From Bythopirellula sp. (GTDB taxonomy: Bacteria > Planctomycetota > Planctomycetia > Pirellulales > Lacipirellulaceae), in NCBI GenBank assembly GCA_028285205.1, contig JANQQA010000018.1, positions 1 to 59,307 on the forward strand: a stretch of 59,307 nucleotides of DNA, in the 5' to 3' direction. Below, piece by piece: positions 16,413-25,780 of the stretch (the stretch's first letter is position 1; every line of letters starts with the position of its first letter). The position numbers and the translations under genes are program-made. The notes under the pieces were generated by a model that worked only from the letters and a program-made list of their open reading frames with translations, was not told the DNA's origin and searched no databases.

Positions 16413-17684
16413 CTACCGACGATATTCCAAACCGAACTGAAGGCCGTGAAACACGAGCGTTGAACTGTCGAGCCCAGCGTTGGGGAAGAGGAACGCGTCC
16501 ACGCCTTGGCTTACGCCATCAAGGGCGAGGATTTGGTAGCCTGCGCTTACCGCAGTGCAGTTGTTCAGACGCAGCGTGCCGGAAAGACCTGCTTCGCCGA
16601 CAAATGCAATATCGGCGAATACACGGCGCACCGAGACGTTCGCGGTCGATACCGTCTGCGAGAACTCGTCCGTGTCGGGAGTGGCAAGATCATCGCCGTT
16701 GATCACGGTGGTAATCGTCAGATCAACGTCTTCGCGTCGTAGGCTGTTGCAGTAAACGCCCGCGTTGGCAAAAGTACTGACGGAAAAACGCGTGCCGAAT
16801 TGCCAGGCATCGCGACGAGTTCCCAACTGAAAACCAAACAGGCGGTTTTTCAGCAGACGCTTCAAACTCGTGTCGACGAAGGCCGCAGATGCCGCGGGAG
16901 GATCAGCAGGCAAAGGAATCGGCTTGTCGGTGATGCTCGTATCAAGAAAGTCTTCGTCGAGCTGCACGTAGCGGAAGCCAGAGAATATCTTCCAAACGGC
17001 TTCGGTATCGCGAAGGAAGTTGATCTCGACCGAGTTCAACTGGGATTCGTAGTGAAACGAGCGAGTCTCGTCCGCGACGAAATCGCCCAGATCGTACGCC
17101 AGCGTCCCATTCCAGCCGTTAATCCCTTCATACCCAACTTGGATGCCAAAGCCCGAATCGTTGTACCCAGTCAGAAACACTCGCCCACCCAGCCCATGCT
17201 CAAACTGATCCGTTAGCGAAGGTGCGGGCCCACCTATCGCGGCGCTCACACCGCTCCAGTTGATGTCGTCACGAAACATGAAGATACCGCCAGCATCGAT
17301 TTGCCACTTGGGTCCAATGCACCATTGGTCACACGCACCAGGGCCATTAAACCAAGGGAAGACACCTGTAGAGCAACCGCAGCGGTTGTAGTCACTGTAT
17401 CCACCTGCTGCGCAGGCCTGGCAGCCGCCGTTGGCTGGCGCGCCACCAACCTGCAACGATTGGTATTGTTGGTACAACATCGGATTGGAGGTCGACACGG
17501 ACTGCAGGGCCGCGGGGGTCAGTGTGCCGTTGTTGACGACGCCAGCCGGCGGCAGTTCGGCAACCGCCGGCGGCATGATTTCCGACGATTGATAGTCGAT
17601 CTGTGCGTGCAGTCGCGCCGCGAAAGCGGTCGATCCGACGATGCAAACCAAGAATGCAAGCACTTTGTATCGTCTATTGGTCAT
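16413..17684 (-). CDS. BBP7-like outer-membrane beta-barrel protein
   Basis: 423 residues with a signal peptide (YKVLAFLVCIVGSTAFAARL, cleavage near HAQ). A Pro/Ala-rich stretch leads to a short cysteine cluster (CQACAAGGYSDYNRCGC, then CDQWC), which precedes a long region of alternating strands such as WQIDAGGIFMFRDD, GFGIQVGYEGINGW, VWKIFSGFRYVQLDE and LFGFQLGTRRD. The protein ends in FHGLQFGLEYRR. This resembles the BBP7 family of planctomycete outer-membrane proteins: a Cys-containing head followed by a predicted barrel. Role unknown, presumably structural or porin-like. It stands alone, upstream of nothing obvious on its strand. Confidence 0.65.
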   Translation of the reverse strand: MTNRRYKVLAFLVCIVGSTAFAARLHAQIDYQSSEIMPPAVAELPPAGVVNNGTLTPAALQSVSTSNPMLYQQYQSLQVGGAPANGGCQACAAGGYSDYNRCGCSTGVFPWFNGPGACDQWCIGPKWQIDAGGIFMFRDDINWSGVSAAIGGPAPSLTDQFEHGLGGRVFLTGYNDSGFGIQVGYEGINGWNGTLAYDLGDFVADETRSFHYESQLNSVEINFLRDTEAVWKIFSGFRYVQLDEDFLDTSITDKPIPLPADPPAASAAFVDTSLKRLLKNRLFGFQLGTRRDAWQFGTRFSVSTFANAGVYCNSLRREDVDLTITTVINGDDLATPDTDEFSQTVSTANVSVRRVFADIAFVGEAGLSGTLRLNNCTAVSAGYQILALDGVSQGVDAFLFPNAGLDSSTLVFHGLQFGLEYRR

Positions 17685-17886
17685 GGGAATTGACTGCTCT
17701 GGTGGGTGGTATGCTGGTAGTTCGCGACTGCCAGGAAAGCCCTAACGACGATAGCGGCTGGCATCGACGCGCCGATTTGCAGACGCGTATCGGTAGAATC
17801 GGCAGGCCCGCGCACGAATCGCGAGTGAAGCTTCCCCCACACGCAAGAGTTGCGTGGTCTGCCTAGTTTCGTCATTCAACTGCCAG

Positions 17887-18936
17887 CTATGCTAGCAGTC
17901 CGGTCAGAATCGTCAGGAACGCATCGATCTGCTGGTCGGTTCCGACGGTCACTCGCAGGCCGTCGTTCCAGTTCGGGTAGCTCATGTAACGCACCAACAC
18001 GCCACCCTCCTTGAGTTGCTGATAGAGCGACTCCGCAGGGTGGTCTGGGTGATTACACCACACGAAATTCGCTTGCGAGGGCACGCACTCAAATCCCAAC
18101 CTCGTTAGTTCCGCCTCCAAACGTCCGCGCGTCGCGATGATGGACGATCGCGTCTGCTGGAACCACTGCTGATCGCCAATCGCGGCGGTTGCTCCGGCGA
18201 TGGCCATCGCGTCGCAGTTGTACGAGTCCTTCACTTTGGCAAACTGCTCGATCAGCTGAGGCTGAGCGATCAGAAAACCGAACCGCAGACCTGCCAGCGC
18301 GTACGACTTGCTCAACGATCGAGACACCATCACCTTCTCGTTTTTGGCCACGAGGCCGAGGCAGTTCGTCTCGGAGAAGTCCGCATAGGCTTCGTCTACG
18401 AGCAATGGACAAGGCAACTGGTCGGCGATCCGCGCCACGTCGTCAGGCGAGATTACCGTGCCTGAGGGGCTGTTGGGATTCGCCAAGTAAGCCAGTTTCA
18501 GGCGTTCGCGCGGAGCAGTAAACGCCTCACCCAGCGACCAATCAGGTTGGAACTCCACGACGTCACACTCAGCACCCTGGATCTCGGCCAACGTCTTGTA
18601 CAACACGTAACTGGGATTCGGATAGCGAATCACATCGCCGGAATCGACTAGTGCGCGCGTGATGATCGTCAAGATGTCGTCGCTGCCGTTGCCGCAGAGA
18701 ATCCAATCCGGGTCGACCCCTAAGAGTTCGCCCGCCTGCTGACGGAAAGCGGTCGCTGTGGGATCGGGGTACTTCTGCAGTCCGGCTTGCACGGCGTGGC
18801 CAATGGCCGCTTTCACTTTTGGCGCACAATCATATGGATTTTCGTTAGTGTTCAGCTTGACCAACTTCGTCCCCTGCGGCTGTTCGCCTGGGACGTAACC
18901 GGTCATGGCTGTGATATTGGATCGAAAGTAGTTCAT
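17887..18936 (-). CDS. hisC: Histidinol-phosphate aminotransferase
   Basis: 349 residues, full length. PLP-dependent transamination of imidazole-acetol phosphate to histidinol phosphate, step seven of histidine synthesis. Seen: LNTNENPYD near residue 30 (substrate phosphate-side block), GNGSDDIL (PLP phosphate), LVDEAYADFSE (Asp that holds the pyridine nitrogen) and SRSLSKSYALAGLRFGF with the PLP-binding Lys. The C-terminal RVTVGT carries the substrate carboxylate-binding Arg. The gene begins 3 bases after the hisD stop, so the two form an operon and are likely translationally linked. The other his genes are not in the window. Confidence 0.93.
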   Translation of the reverse strand: MNYFRSNITAMTGYVPGEQPQGTKLVKLNTNENPYDCAPKVKAAIGHAVQAGLQKYPDPTATAFRQQAGELLGVDPDWILCGNGSDDILTIITRALVDSGDVIRYPNPSYVLYKTLAEIQGAECDVVEFQPDWSLGEAFTAPRERLKLAYLANPNSPSGTVISPDDVARIADQLPCPLLVDEAYADFSETNCLGLVAKNEKVMVSRSLSKSYALAGLRFGFLIAQPQLIEQFAKVKDSYNCDAMAIAGATAAIGDQQWFQQTRSSIIATRGRLEAELTRLGFECVPSQANFVWCNHPDHPAESLYQQLKEGGVLVRYMSYPNWNDGLRVTVGTDQQIDAFLTILTGLLA

Positions 18937-18939
18937 CGG

Positions 18940-20286
18940 CTAAGTATCTAGTTTGCGGATCGCCACGCTGCGCGCGTGGCCAGTGAGTCCTTCTTTGTCG
19001 GCCATCAGTAACACGTCTTCGGCAATCGCGTTGAGTCCTTCCTGCGAAAACTGAATCACGCTGCCTGAGCGGAGAAAGTCGTTCGACGACAAGCCACTCG
19101 CGAACCGCGCCGTCGCGCCAGTAGGCAGCACGTGCGACGGCCCTGCCACGTAGTCGCCTAAAGCGACGGGACTGTACGGACCGACGAAGATCGCGCCAGC
19201 ATGTCGGATCGACGCCAGCAAATCGTCCGCATCCTCACAGGCGATGTGCAAATGCTCGGTCGCCAGTTCGTTGGCCAGTTCTGCAGCTTCGACCCGATCG
19301 CGTACCAGGATCAACGCCCCAAACTCCTCCAACGACTGCCGGGCGAGGTCACCGCGATCCAGCTCTCCTAGTTGCTTTTCCAACTCCGCAGCCACCTGCT
19401 CGACAAGCGGCGCACTCCACGTGATCAAGACACTCGAGCCGGGTGCATGTTCGGCCTGCGCGATTAAATCGGCAGCGGTGAATTCGGGGCGTGTGTTCTC
19501 ATCGGCGATCACGATCACCTCGCTTGGCCCAGCGATCGAATCGATGTCGACTTCGCCAAACACGTGCTTCTTCGCGAGCGCCACGAACAGGTTTCCCGGC
19601 CCGACGATCTTGTCGACTTTGGGCAGACCCGCCACGCCGTAAGCCAACGCCGCGACCGCCTGCGCGCCGCCTACGCGATACACCTCGCTGATTCCCAGTT
19701 CGTGGCAGGTCGCCAACAAGTCTTGGTTGTAAGATCCGAACGGAGTGGGCGGAGCGACGACTGCTAGTTCTTTCACGCCTGCGGCCTGTGCAGGAACGGC
19801 TGTCATTAGGACAGTCGAGGGGTACGCCGCCGCGCCGCCGGGAACGCAGATTCCGACCCGCTCGAGCGGCAAATAGCGTTGCCGCAGCGTGCCACCTTCA
19901 GGAACGTCAACGATCACGTCCTCGTGCAAGATTGCCTGCTGGAAACGCAGCACGTTCTCGCGAATTCGACGCACCGTCGCGAGGAACTCTTCGTCAGCGG
20001 CCGAGTGAGCCGCTTCGAGTTCCGCCGCCGCGACTCGCAGCGTTTCGCCGGTCAGCTCAGCCCCATCCAGCTTCGCCGTGTACTCCAGCACTGCTTCTAC
20101 ACCACGCGTTCTGACGTCGCTGCAGATTCTTTCGACAGTCTGCACCGGCGAAAGCGGCTCGCCGAAGACCTCGATTGTCTTTCGTCGCCCCGCTTCGCTG
20201 ACGACGTCTCCGGCGGGTGAGAGCTTCTGGCGAAGCTCGGCAATCTGCTGCGCGGCTTCCGGCTGGCTGGTGTCAATACGTTGCAT
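18940..20286 (-). CDS. hisD: Histidinol dehydrogenase
   Basis: 448 residues. NAD- and zinc-dependent four-electron oxidation of histidinol to histidine, the last step of the pathway. Family blocks: VGICVPGGAAAYPSTVLMTA, then VPAQAAGVKE, VGPGNLFVALAKK, DSIAGPSEV, LIAQAEHAPGSS (with the Gln-x2-His that bind zinc and substrate), and AGAIFVGPYSPVALGDYVAG followed by PSHVLPT (His general base). First gene of a hisD-hisC pair on the minus strand. Its promoter shares the 148-base gap with the divergent threonine aldolase gene. No leader peptide or attenuator was recognised in that gap. Confidence 0.95.
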   Translation of the reverse strand: MQRIDTSQPEAAQQIAELRQKLSPAGDVVSEAGRRKTIEVFGEPLSPVQTVERICSDVRTRGVEAVLEYTAKLDGAELTGETLRVAAAELEAAHSAADEEFLATVRRIRENVLRFQQAILHEDVIVDVPEGGTLRQRYLPLERVGICVPGGAAAYPSTVLMTAVPAQAAGVKELAVVAPPTPFGSYNQDLLATCHELGISEVYRVGGAQAVAALAYGVAGLPKVDKIVGPGNLFVALAKKHVFGEVDIDSIAGPSEVIVIADENTRPEFTAADLIAQAEHAPGSSVLITWSAPLVEQVAAELEKQLGELDRGDLARQSLEEFGALILVRDRVEAAELANELATEHLHIACEDADDLLASIRHAGAIFVGPYSPVALGDYVAGPSHVLPTGATARFASGLSSNDFLRSGSVIQFSQEGLNAIAEDVLLMADKEGLTGHARSVAIRKLDT

Positions 20287-20434
20287 GGAAAGTGGCGAGT
20301 CTTGCTTCCGAAGTCTAGAGTCACGTCGCGTCAGGCGTTACGATGAATCGCATTGTCGTTTACATAGCGTACCCCCTTTTGCCTTTGGTCTCTAGGCTCC
20401 CACCTCGCACTCCCGTCCCACATCTGCGCTCCCC

Positions 20435-21457
20435 ATGATCGATCTTGCCAGCGATACGCTCACCAGACCAACGCCCGAGATGCGTGCCGCCATGGCCGAC
20501 GCGGAGGTGGGCGACGACGTTTTTGAAGAAGACCCAACCGTCCAGGCGTTGGAGCAACAGATCGCCGCGATGCTTGGCAAAGAGGCCGCGCTGTTTGTGC
20601 CATCTGGTTCGATGGGCAACGTGATCGGCATTCGCACCCACTGCGGCATGGGCGACGAGTTCCTGGCCGAAGCCGATTCGCACATCATGCGTTACGAGCA
20701 GGCTTCGTACGCGCAACTGTTCGGCGTTGCCGCTCAGACGGTCGCGGGAGGACCTGGTGGACTGCTGACGCTTGAGCAACTGCAGGGCAAGATTCGGCCG
20801 CACAACTTGCATTGTGCCCAGACCCGGTTGGTCTGCCTGGAGAACACGCACAACTATGGCGGTGGGAGGATTCAACCGTACGAATTGGTGGCAGAGATTT
20901 GCACGTGGGCGGCCGACAACAGCTTAGCTCGTCACCTGGACGGAGCACGATTGTTCAACGCGGTCGTCGCGACGGGCATTCCCGCCGCCCAATGGGCTCA
21001 GCACTTCGACACGGTGAGCATCTGCTTTAGCAAAGGGCTCGGCGCGCCGGTCGGTTCGGCCATATGTGGTACGCGCGAAGCGATCGAACGCGCGCGTTGG
21101 CATCGCAAGTTGCTCGGCGGCGGCATGCGGCAAGTGGGGATCATTGCCGCCGGCGCGCTGTACGCCTTGAAAAATCATGTGGATCGATTGGCTGAAGATC
21201 ATGAGAAAGCTCAAGTGCTGGCAAGCGCCATTCGCGAATCCAAAGGGCTGTCGTTGCCGAGTGAACAAGTCGACACAAACATCGTGTTCTTCGACGTCGA
21301 CCCCTCGCTCGGGACCGCCGACGAGTTTTGCGCGCGGCTGCACGATCAAGGCGTGCGGGTGCTTGCCTTGAAGCACACCGCAGTTCGCGCCGTCACGCAC
21401 CTGGACGTATCGATGAACGACATCGAGCAAGTCGCAGATTTGTTGAGAGCGAGCTAG
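20435..21457 (+). CDS. ltaE: Low-specificity L-threonine aldolase
   Basis: 340 residues. PLP-dependent cleavage of threonine and allo-threonine to glycine and acetaldehyde. The N-terminus IDLASDTLTRPTPEMRAAM and GDDVFEEDP are hallmarks. FVPSGSMGN, then ENTHN-YGGG, HLDGARLFNA (Asp and Arg that contact PLP) and CFSKGLGAPVGS with the PLP Lys at residue 200 complete the active site. The ATG at 20435 gives the canonical start. It is divergent from hisD and apparently monocistronic. 'Low-specificity' is by family; stereopreference cannot be read from the sequence. Confidence 0.92.
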   Translation: MIDLASDTLTRPTPEMRAAMADAEVGDDVFEEDPTVQALEQQIAAMLGKEAALFVPSGSMGNVIGIRTHCGMGDEFLAEADSHIMRYEQASYAQLFGVAAQTVAGGPGGLLTLEQLQGKIRPHNLHCAQTRLVCLENTHNYGGGRIQPYELVAEICTWAADNSLARHLDGARLFNAVVATGIPAAQWAQHFDTVSICFSKGLGAPVGSAICGTREAIERARWHRKLLGGGMRQVGIIAAGALYALKNHVDRLAEDHEKAQVLASAIRESKGLSLPSEQVDTNIVFFDVDPSLGTADEFCARLHDQGVRVLALKHTAVRAVTHLDVSMNDIEQVADLLRAS

Positions 21458-21856
21458 CCGATTCGACCGTCAACGGGCCGCTGCGCCCCCAGCTGGTTCA
21501 CCCCTGACCGAACCCTACCCCTCAGCTGGTGCCGATCAGTTTTGAAAGGTTTTCGTATTTTCTTTTCAATACTTCGGCTTGTATCTTTGTGCCTGATCTC
21601 GCAAGTCCTTTCCGTGCAACGCGTTGCGCAAACGACCCTACCTCAACGCTCTGTAATACTGAAAGGTTTACTGTTGGGAACCTTTCAAAACCCTCGCAGC
21701 CGCTTAGCACAGACGATCGGCGGATGAACGCCGACCGTAGGCCTCTCAAACGAGGTGTCGGCGAACAACTCGGGCCTGAGCCGACCCCATTTTACGACAA
21801 GTGGTGGCCCAATTTCAGCAAGATTTCTGCGCCGACATTATTGGCGAGGCAAGAGC
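21458..21856. other. Intergenic region with a perfect inverted repeat
   Basis: GTTTTGAAAGGTT at 21539-21551 is exactly inverted as AACCTTTCAAAAC at 21679-21691, and a partial direct copy (TGAAAGGTTT) starts near 21659. The 127-base loop region is less GC-rich than its surroundings. The sequence could be a small mobile or miniature element or an RNA stem, but no flanking target duplication was seen. Short ORFs here are not supported as genes. Confidence 0.45.
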
Positions 21857-22114
21857 TTAATCGCGATCCGAGATGTCACGAGATTGGCCGTGATACGCAA
21901 TCGTTGAACCGACGGCAATGAGTAAGGATCCGAGAAAGAAGAGCGCAAGCCGAATGGACGGTCCGGCGTGAACGATTTCCTTGTAGCACAAGTATGCCGT
22001 CAACAGGCAACCAAGGCCGAATCCCGCGAGTAAGCCCCCGAAATACTCGACAGTAAGCTTAGTCGCTCGCATGTGATACCAACGCACTCTTTGCTGCCGG
22101 CTGTCGGAAGCCAT
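21857..22114 (-). CDS. Small two-helix membrane protein
   Basis: 85 residues from the ATG at 22114, which follows a GAAAGG ribosome-binding site by about 8 bases; the open frame extends to 22141. Two hydrophobic helices are clear: YFGGLLAGFGLGCLLTAYLC and IRLALFFLGSLLIAVGSTIA, joined by a short polar loop, with a charged C-terminus (HGQSRDISDRD). No family recognised. It stands alone on the minus strand beside a perfect inverted repeat. Confidence 0.5.
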   Translation of the reverse strand: MASDSRQQRVRWYHMRATKLTVEYFGGLLAGFGLGCLLTAYLCYKEIVHAGPSIRLALFFLGSLLIAVGSTIAYHGQSRDISDRD

Positions 22115-22490
22115 GTCGGTGACCTTTCGTGATGCCCTCAAGAGCTGGTGAGGTAGCTGAGTAGTTTCATTATAGCGAAATTATTGCAGTGGTATCTAAC
22201 CACACGCAGGGCGCTAGCGCGGGAGAGCTTTCTGGATTAGTAGGCCGCCTTAGGGCCAAGCCACTTCGAGACGCTGCGTTGCCAACGTGAAACGGTGTCG
22301 TAAAACGGCGACCGCGGGCGATCAGCCACCACCGCATGCACGCCGAGCGATTATCTCGTCAACGATAAGTTGCACACAAGCTGGCAGCATGGCGACACAT
22401 TCAAGGTACGCCATTGCGTCACCGATGCGAGAGTCTCGGGGCGCGTGGACTTCAAGATAACTAGAAGAGCATTGCGCGCTGGGAGTCGCC
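22115..22490. other. Intergenic region
   Basis: About 376 bases between two minus-strand genes. It should contain the promoter of the small membrane protein gene. The frame at 22322-22507 has no start signal or motif. Nothing else was recognised. Confidence 0.35.
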
Positions 22491-23057
22491 TCAGCGATAA
22501 CGACCACCAGCGACTCCGACCAGGCACAACACCGTTAGAGACAGCGTGGCCGTCGGTTCAGGAATGCAGCAGAAAGTATTGAAACTTGCAATGGTGTTGC
22601 CATCGTTGACCACCTGCAAAGTTGCTGTGAAAGAGCCTCCCACAGGGACCATGATGTTGGCTAAGAATAACCCGGGGGCTGGAGGCGTATCGATAGTCGC
22701 CATGAGAGGGCCGCCTGCGACACGAAGTTCATCAGAAGTGGATTCATTGACCAACGTGGTCCAGCCCAGTCCGGCAGGCGTGGGAAAAGAAAGTATGCCA
22801 CTGACAAAGGTGGACTCTTCACCTGGCGGCCGTGGAACGAAGACGTTCAAACCACCAACTGGGTTCAACAGCGTGCTCGATGGTCCAGGCACGACAGTCA
22901 GATCAATCGAGTCGAACGTCTCACTCATTCCATCCAGGTACAGCGAGTAAACGCCATTTGGGGATGGACCGTTGGGGATGATATTGAACTCAATTGCGGA
23001 TGCAGTGGAGCAAGCCAGCAAACTCAAGAGGAACGTGCCAGAAATGATTCTCTTCAT
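22491..23057 (-). CDS. Small PEP-CTERM exported protein
   Basis: 188 residues from 23057 (MKRIISGTFLLSLLACSTAS, a standard signal peptide); the frame also opens at 23081 but adds only a few unlikely residues. The body is a short beta-domain without a recognised family (GVYSLYLDGMSETFDSIDLT, then VVPG). The C-terminus, IPEPTATLSLTVLCLVGVAG followed by GRYR, is a PEP-CTERM sorting tail. It is the third such protein in the window. Probably a surface or matrix protein anchored or released after exosortase cleavage. Confidence 0.75.
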   Translation of the reverse strand: MKRIISGTFLLSLLACSTASAIEFNIIPNGPSPNGVYSLYLDGMSETFDSIDLTVVPGPSSTLLNPVGGLNVFVPRPPGEESTFVSGILSFPTPAGLGWTTLVNESTSDELRVAGGPLMATIDTPPAPGLFLANIMVPVGGSFTATLQVVNDGNTIASFNTFCCIPEPTATLSLTVLCLVGVAGGRYR

Positions 23058-23565
23058 GTCAATCCACCGCTGCCGTATCAATGATGCGTCTTGGTCATTC
23101 TGTTGAGCACAAGACTAAATTGGACCGCACAAATCCGCTTTGGTGTTAAGTACGCAATCTAGGATTCTCATCAGGGGACAGAGGCAAATCAACAGTTTTC
23201 TCGTCAACTTTCTTGGATTTTGGCCGTCGCGGCCCTGTTTCGCCACTCAGCGGGGCGCGGTTCGCATGGGGAGGAATCACCGAGCTCTCGCGCGTGGCAA
23301 TCAAGCGACACAGGATTTGGCCACCGAGGCAGTCATTCTTCGTTCGATGCGTGCCATAACAGACCAACCGACCACTCGGGCTCGATGACGACCCACCAAC
23401 AACATGAACATATTGCTTAAGTTGTTGCAGCGGCGAGACACATCCAATTCCGCACGTCGTAGGTGCGCTAATTGGTGCGTTCATATTTTGACAAGCGCTG
23501 TTTATCCGCTAAGCTCTGGTTCCGCAGCTCGCATTCCACTTTTCTTTTCTTTGGAGGGAACATCC
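23058..23565. other. Intergenic region upstream of the sulfatase
   Basis: Divergent spacer of about 508 bases. The frames at 23140-23388 and 23146-23484 show no domain; the in-frame extension of the sulfatase back to 23404 lacks a signal peptide and a ribosome-binding site and is treated as non-coding. Promoters for both flanking genes are expected here. No sigma-factor motif could be fixed with confidence. Confidence 0.35.
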
Positions 23566-25146
23566 ATGTTTCGATTCCTACGCTCAACGGCGCTGCTTGC
23601 GCTTGTGCTAGCCACGTGCACCGCGCAAGCCGAGGCGAAGAAGCCCAATATTCTCGTCATCTGGGGCGATGATGTGGGCGTCCATAACATCAGCGCGTAC
23701 AACCATGGCATCATGGGGTATCGCACGCCAAACATTGATCGCTTGGCGAAAGAGGGAGCAATGTTCACCGATTCGTATGCGCAGCAGAGCTGCACAGCGG
23801 GTCGCGCTTCGTTCATCACGGGCCAACATCCTTTCCGCACTGGCTTGCTGACGATTGGCATGCCTGGCTCGGATCACGGCATCCCCGATTGGGCGCCGAC
23901 GATTGGTGACTTGCTGAAACAGCAAGGGTACACCACTGCTCAGTTTGGCAAGAATCACTTGGGCGACCAGAACAAGCACTTGCCGACCGTCCACGGTTTC
24001 GACGAATTCTACGGCAATCTCTATCACTTGAACGCCGAAGAAGAGCCGGAGACGTATTACTATCCCAAAGATCCCGAGTTTGAGGAGAAGTACGGCCCGC
24101 GCGGTGTCATTCACAGCTACGCTAACGCCGATGGCACGCAGAGAATCGAGGATACCGGCCCACTCACGCGAAAGCGTATGGAAACCGCTGACGAAGACTT
24201 TGCCGGCAATGCCCTACGATTCATCGAGGATGCCCACAAGAAAGATCAACCGTTCTTCGTGTGGATGAGCACCACGCGCATGCACGTCTGGACTCGCCTG
24301 AAGAAGGAGAGCCAGGGCAAAACCGGCGTCGGGCTCTATCCAGACGGAATGGTCGAGCACGACGGTCATATCGGCTTATTCCTCGACAAACTTGACGAAC
24401 TAGGAATCGCTGACAATACGATCGTCGTCTATAGTACCGACAACGGAGCGGAAAAGTTCACCTGGCCCGATGGTGGTATCACGCCCTTCCACGGCGAAAA
24501 GGGCACTACGTTCGAAGGTGGATTCCGTGTCCCGCAAGTTGTCCGCTGGCCTGGCGTCATCAAGCCTGGCACGATCATTAACGACATCTTCTCTCATGAA
24601 GACTGGCTCCCCACACTGCTCGCCGCCGCCGGAGTTCCCGACGTGGTCGAGAAGTGCAAACAGGGCTACCAGGCCAATGGGAAGACCTGGAAAGTTCATC
24701 TCGATGGGCACAACTTTATGCCTTTCTTGAAGGGTGAAGAAAAGAAAGGACCACGCGACTCCATCTACTACTTTGGTCAAGGTGGCGAGTTGAACGCCGT
24801 TCGCTGGAACGACTGGAAAATTTCGTTCGCCATGATCGAAGGCAACATCGCCCTGGGTGAACGCGTTGTGACCAACTGGCCGCTGATCACTCACCTTCGT
24901 GCCGATCCGTACGAGACGATGTGGGAAGAAGGCGAGATGGGTTATATGCGTTGGTACGGTGACAACATGTGGTTGTTTGTGCCAATCCAGGCAAAGCTCG
25001 CGGAGTTCTTCAAGACAATTCCGAACTTTCCGTTCCAAGAAGGCTCGAGTTTGACAGCCGGTGGGATCAACTACAATTCGCTCAAAGCGATGAAAGCACT
25101 GAAGATGCTCGAAGAAGTGCAAGAGCGATTCCCCGTTCCTCAATAA
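23566..25146 (+). CDS. Secreted arylsulfatase (Cys-type)
   Basis: 526 residues. GGAGGG about 8 bases before the ATG at 23566 and a signal peptide (STALLALVLATCTAQAEA) set the start. PNILVIWGDDVGVHN supplies the calcium-binding Asp pair of the alkaline-phosphatase superfamily. The sulfatase signature CTAGRASFITG has Cys76, the residue normally converted to formylglycine, with A78 and R80 in the C-x-A/P-x-R pattern. GKNHLGDQ carries the Lys and His that bind sulfate, and STDNGAEKF supplies a metal-binding Asp-Asn pair. Export implies action on sulfated compounds, probably algal or host polysaccharides, outside the cytoplasm. Maturation needs an anaerobic-type or FGE-type enzyme, not seen nearby. 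A strong terminator follows. Confidence 0.93.
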   Translation: MFRFLRSTALLALVLATCTAQAEAKKPNILVIWGDDVGVHNISAYNHGIMGYRTPNIDRLAKEGAMFTDSYAQQSCTAGRASFITGQHPFRTGLLTIGMPGSDHGIPDWAPTIGDLLKQQGYTTAQFGKNHLGDQNKHLPTVHGFDEFYGNLYHLNAEEEPETYYYPKDPEFEEKYGPRGVIHSYANADGTQRIEDTGPLTRKRMETADEDFAGNALRFIEDAHKKDQPFFVWMSTTRMHVWTRLKKESQGKTGVGLYPDGMVEHDGHIGLFLDKLDELGIADNTIVVYSTDNGAEKFTWPDGGITPFHGEKGTTFEGGFRVPQVVRWPGVIKPGTIINDIFSHEDWLPTLLAAAGVPDVVEKCKQGYQANGKTWKVHLDGHNFMPFLKGEEKKGPRDSIYYFGQGGELNAVRWNDWKISFAMIEGNIALGERVVTNWPLITHLRADPYETMWEEGEMGYMRWYGDNMWLFVPIQAKLAEFFKTIPNFPFQEGSSLTAGGINYNSLKAMKALKMLEEVQERFPVPQ

Positions 25147-25177
25147 CGTTTGTCTTGTAGGAGTCAATACGTTCCTG

Positions 25178-25212
25178 AACCCGCGCGCGGCGTCAGCCGC
25201 CGCGGGTTTTTC
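25178..25212 (+). terminator. Intrinsic terminator after the sulfatase gene
   Basis: A GC-rich hairpin (AACCCGCGCGCGGC paired with GCCGCCGCGGGTT, one bulged base, 3- to 4-base loop) is followed directly by a T-run ending TTTTTCT. It lies 32 bases past the sulfatase stop and before the YqhA-family gene, so it separates the two transcription units. Confidence 0.85.
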
Positions 25213-25244
25213 TGATCGATCGAAATCATTTCGAGGAAGCTTCC

Positions 25245-25730
25245 ATGATCAAACGGACTCTTGAGGTTAGCCGCTACTTGCTGATACTGCCGGTGATTGG
25301 TTCTCTGCTACTAACCGTCGCGGTGGTCGTGATGGGACTGGGCCTGACGATGGTGCGAGGATGGGAACTGCTCAGCAATCCTAGCTTCAGTGAAGGTACA
25401 GCTAAGGTGCTATCGGTGTCGGTGATTCAAGCCATCGACCTGTTTCTGGTGGGAGCGCTGGGCTACATCACGGCGGTTGGCCTGTACAAGCTCTTTATCA
25501 GTCAGAAAGAAGAGCAACTGCTCAAACGAATCAAAATCGATAAATTGGCCGACCTCGAAAACAAGATCATCGGCGTTGTCGTGGCGGCGCTGGCGGTCGG
25601 CTACCTGGGGCAAGCCGTCGAAGCGAAGGACCCTCAGGAAGTACTGTACACCGGCGCTGGCACCGCACTGGTAATCGGAGCATTGTGTCTGTTCATCAAG
25701 TTCAGCGGCATGGGTGAATCTGAGAGCTAG
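25245..25730 (+). CDS. YqhA/UPF0114 family membrane protein
   Basis: 161 residues with a GAGGAAG ribosome-binding site about 9 bases upstream. Three to four helices: YLLILPVIGSLLLTVAVVVM, VSVIQAIDLFLVGALGYITA, IIGVVVAALAVGYLGQAV and GAGTALVIGALCLFI. The start IKRTLEVSRYLLILPV and the central ...AIDLFLVG...LYKLFI are typical of UPF0114 (PF03350), small inner-membrane proteins of unknown function. Acidic and basic stretches (KEEQLLKRIKIDKLADLENK) form a cytoplasmic loop. It follows the sulfatase terminator, so it is likely independently transcribed. Confidence 0.85.
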   Translation: MIKRTLEVSRYLLILPVIGSLLLTVAVVVMGLGLTMVRGWELLSNPSFSEGTAKVLSVSVIQAIDLFLVGALGYITAVGLYKLFISQKEEQLLKRIKIDKLADLENKIIGVVVAALAVGYLGQAVEAKDPQEVLYTGAGTALVIGALCLFIKFSGMGESES

Positions 25731-25780
25731 AGTCGCTTCTCAACGAACTGCTCTCCGTGAATAGCCGCACGGCCTTTGCT

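Noticed and set aside
23146..23484. 112-codon minus-strand frame before the sulfatase
   Set aside because: No ribosome-binding site or domain; overlaps the region needed for divergent promoters.
23404..23565. Upstream extension of the sulfatase
   Set aside because: It would bury the signal peptide; GGAGGG sits correctly ahead of 23566.
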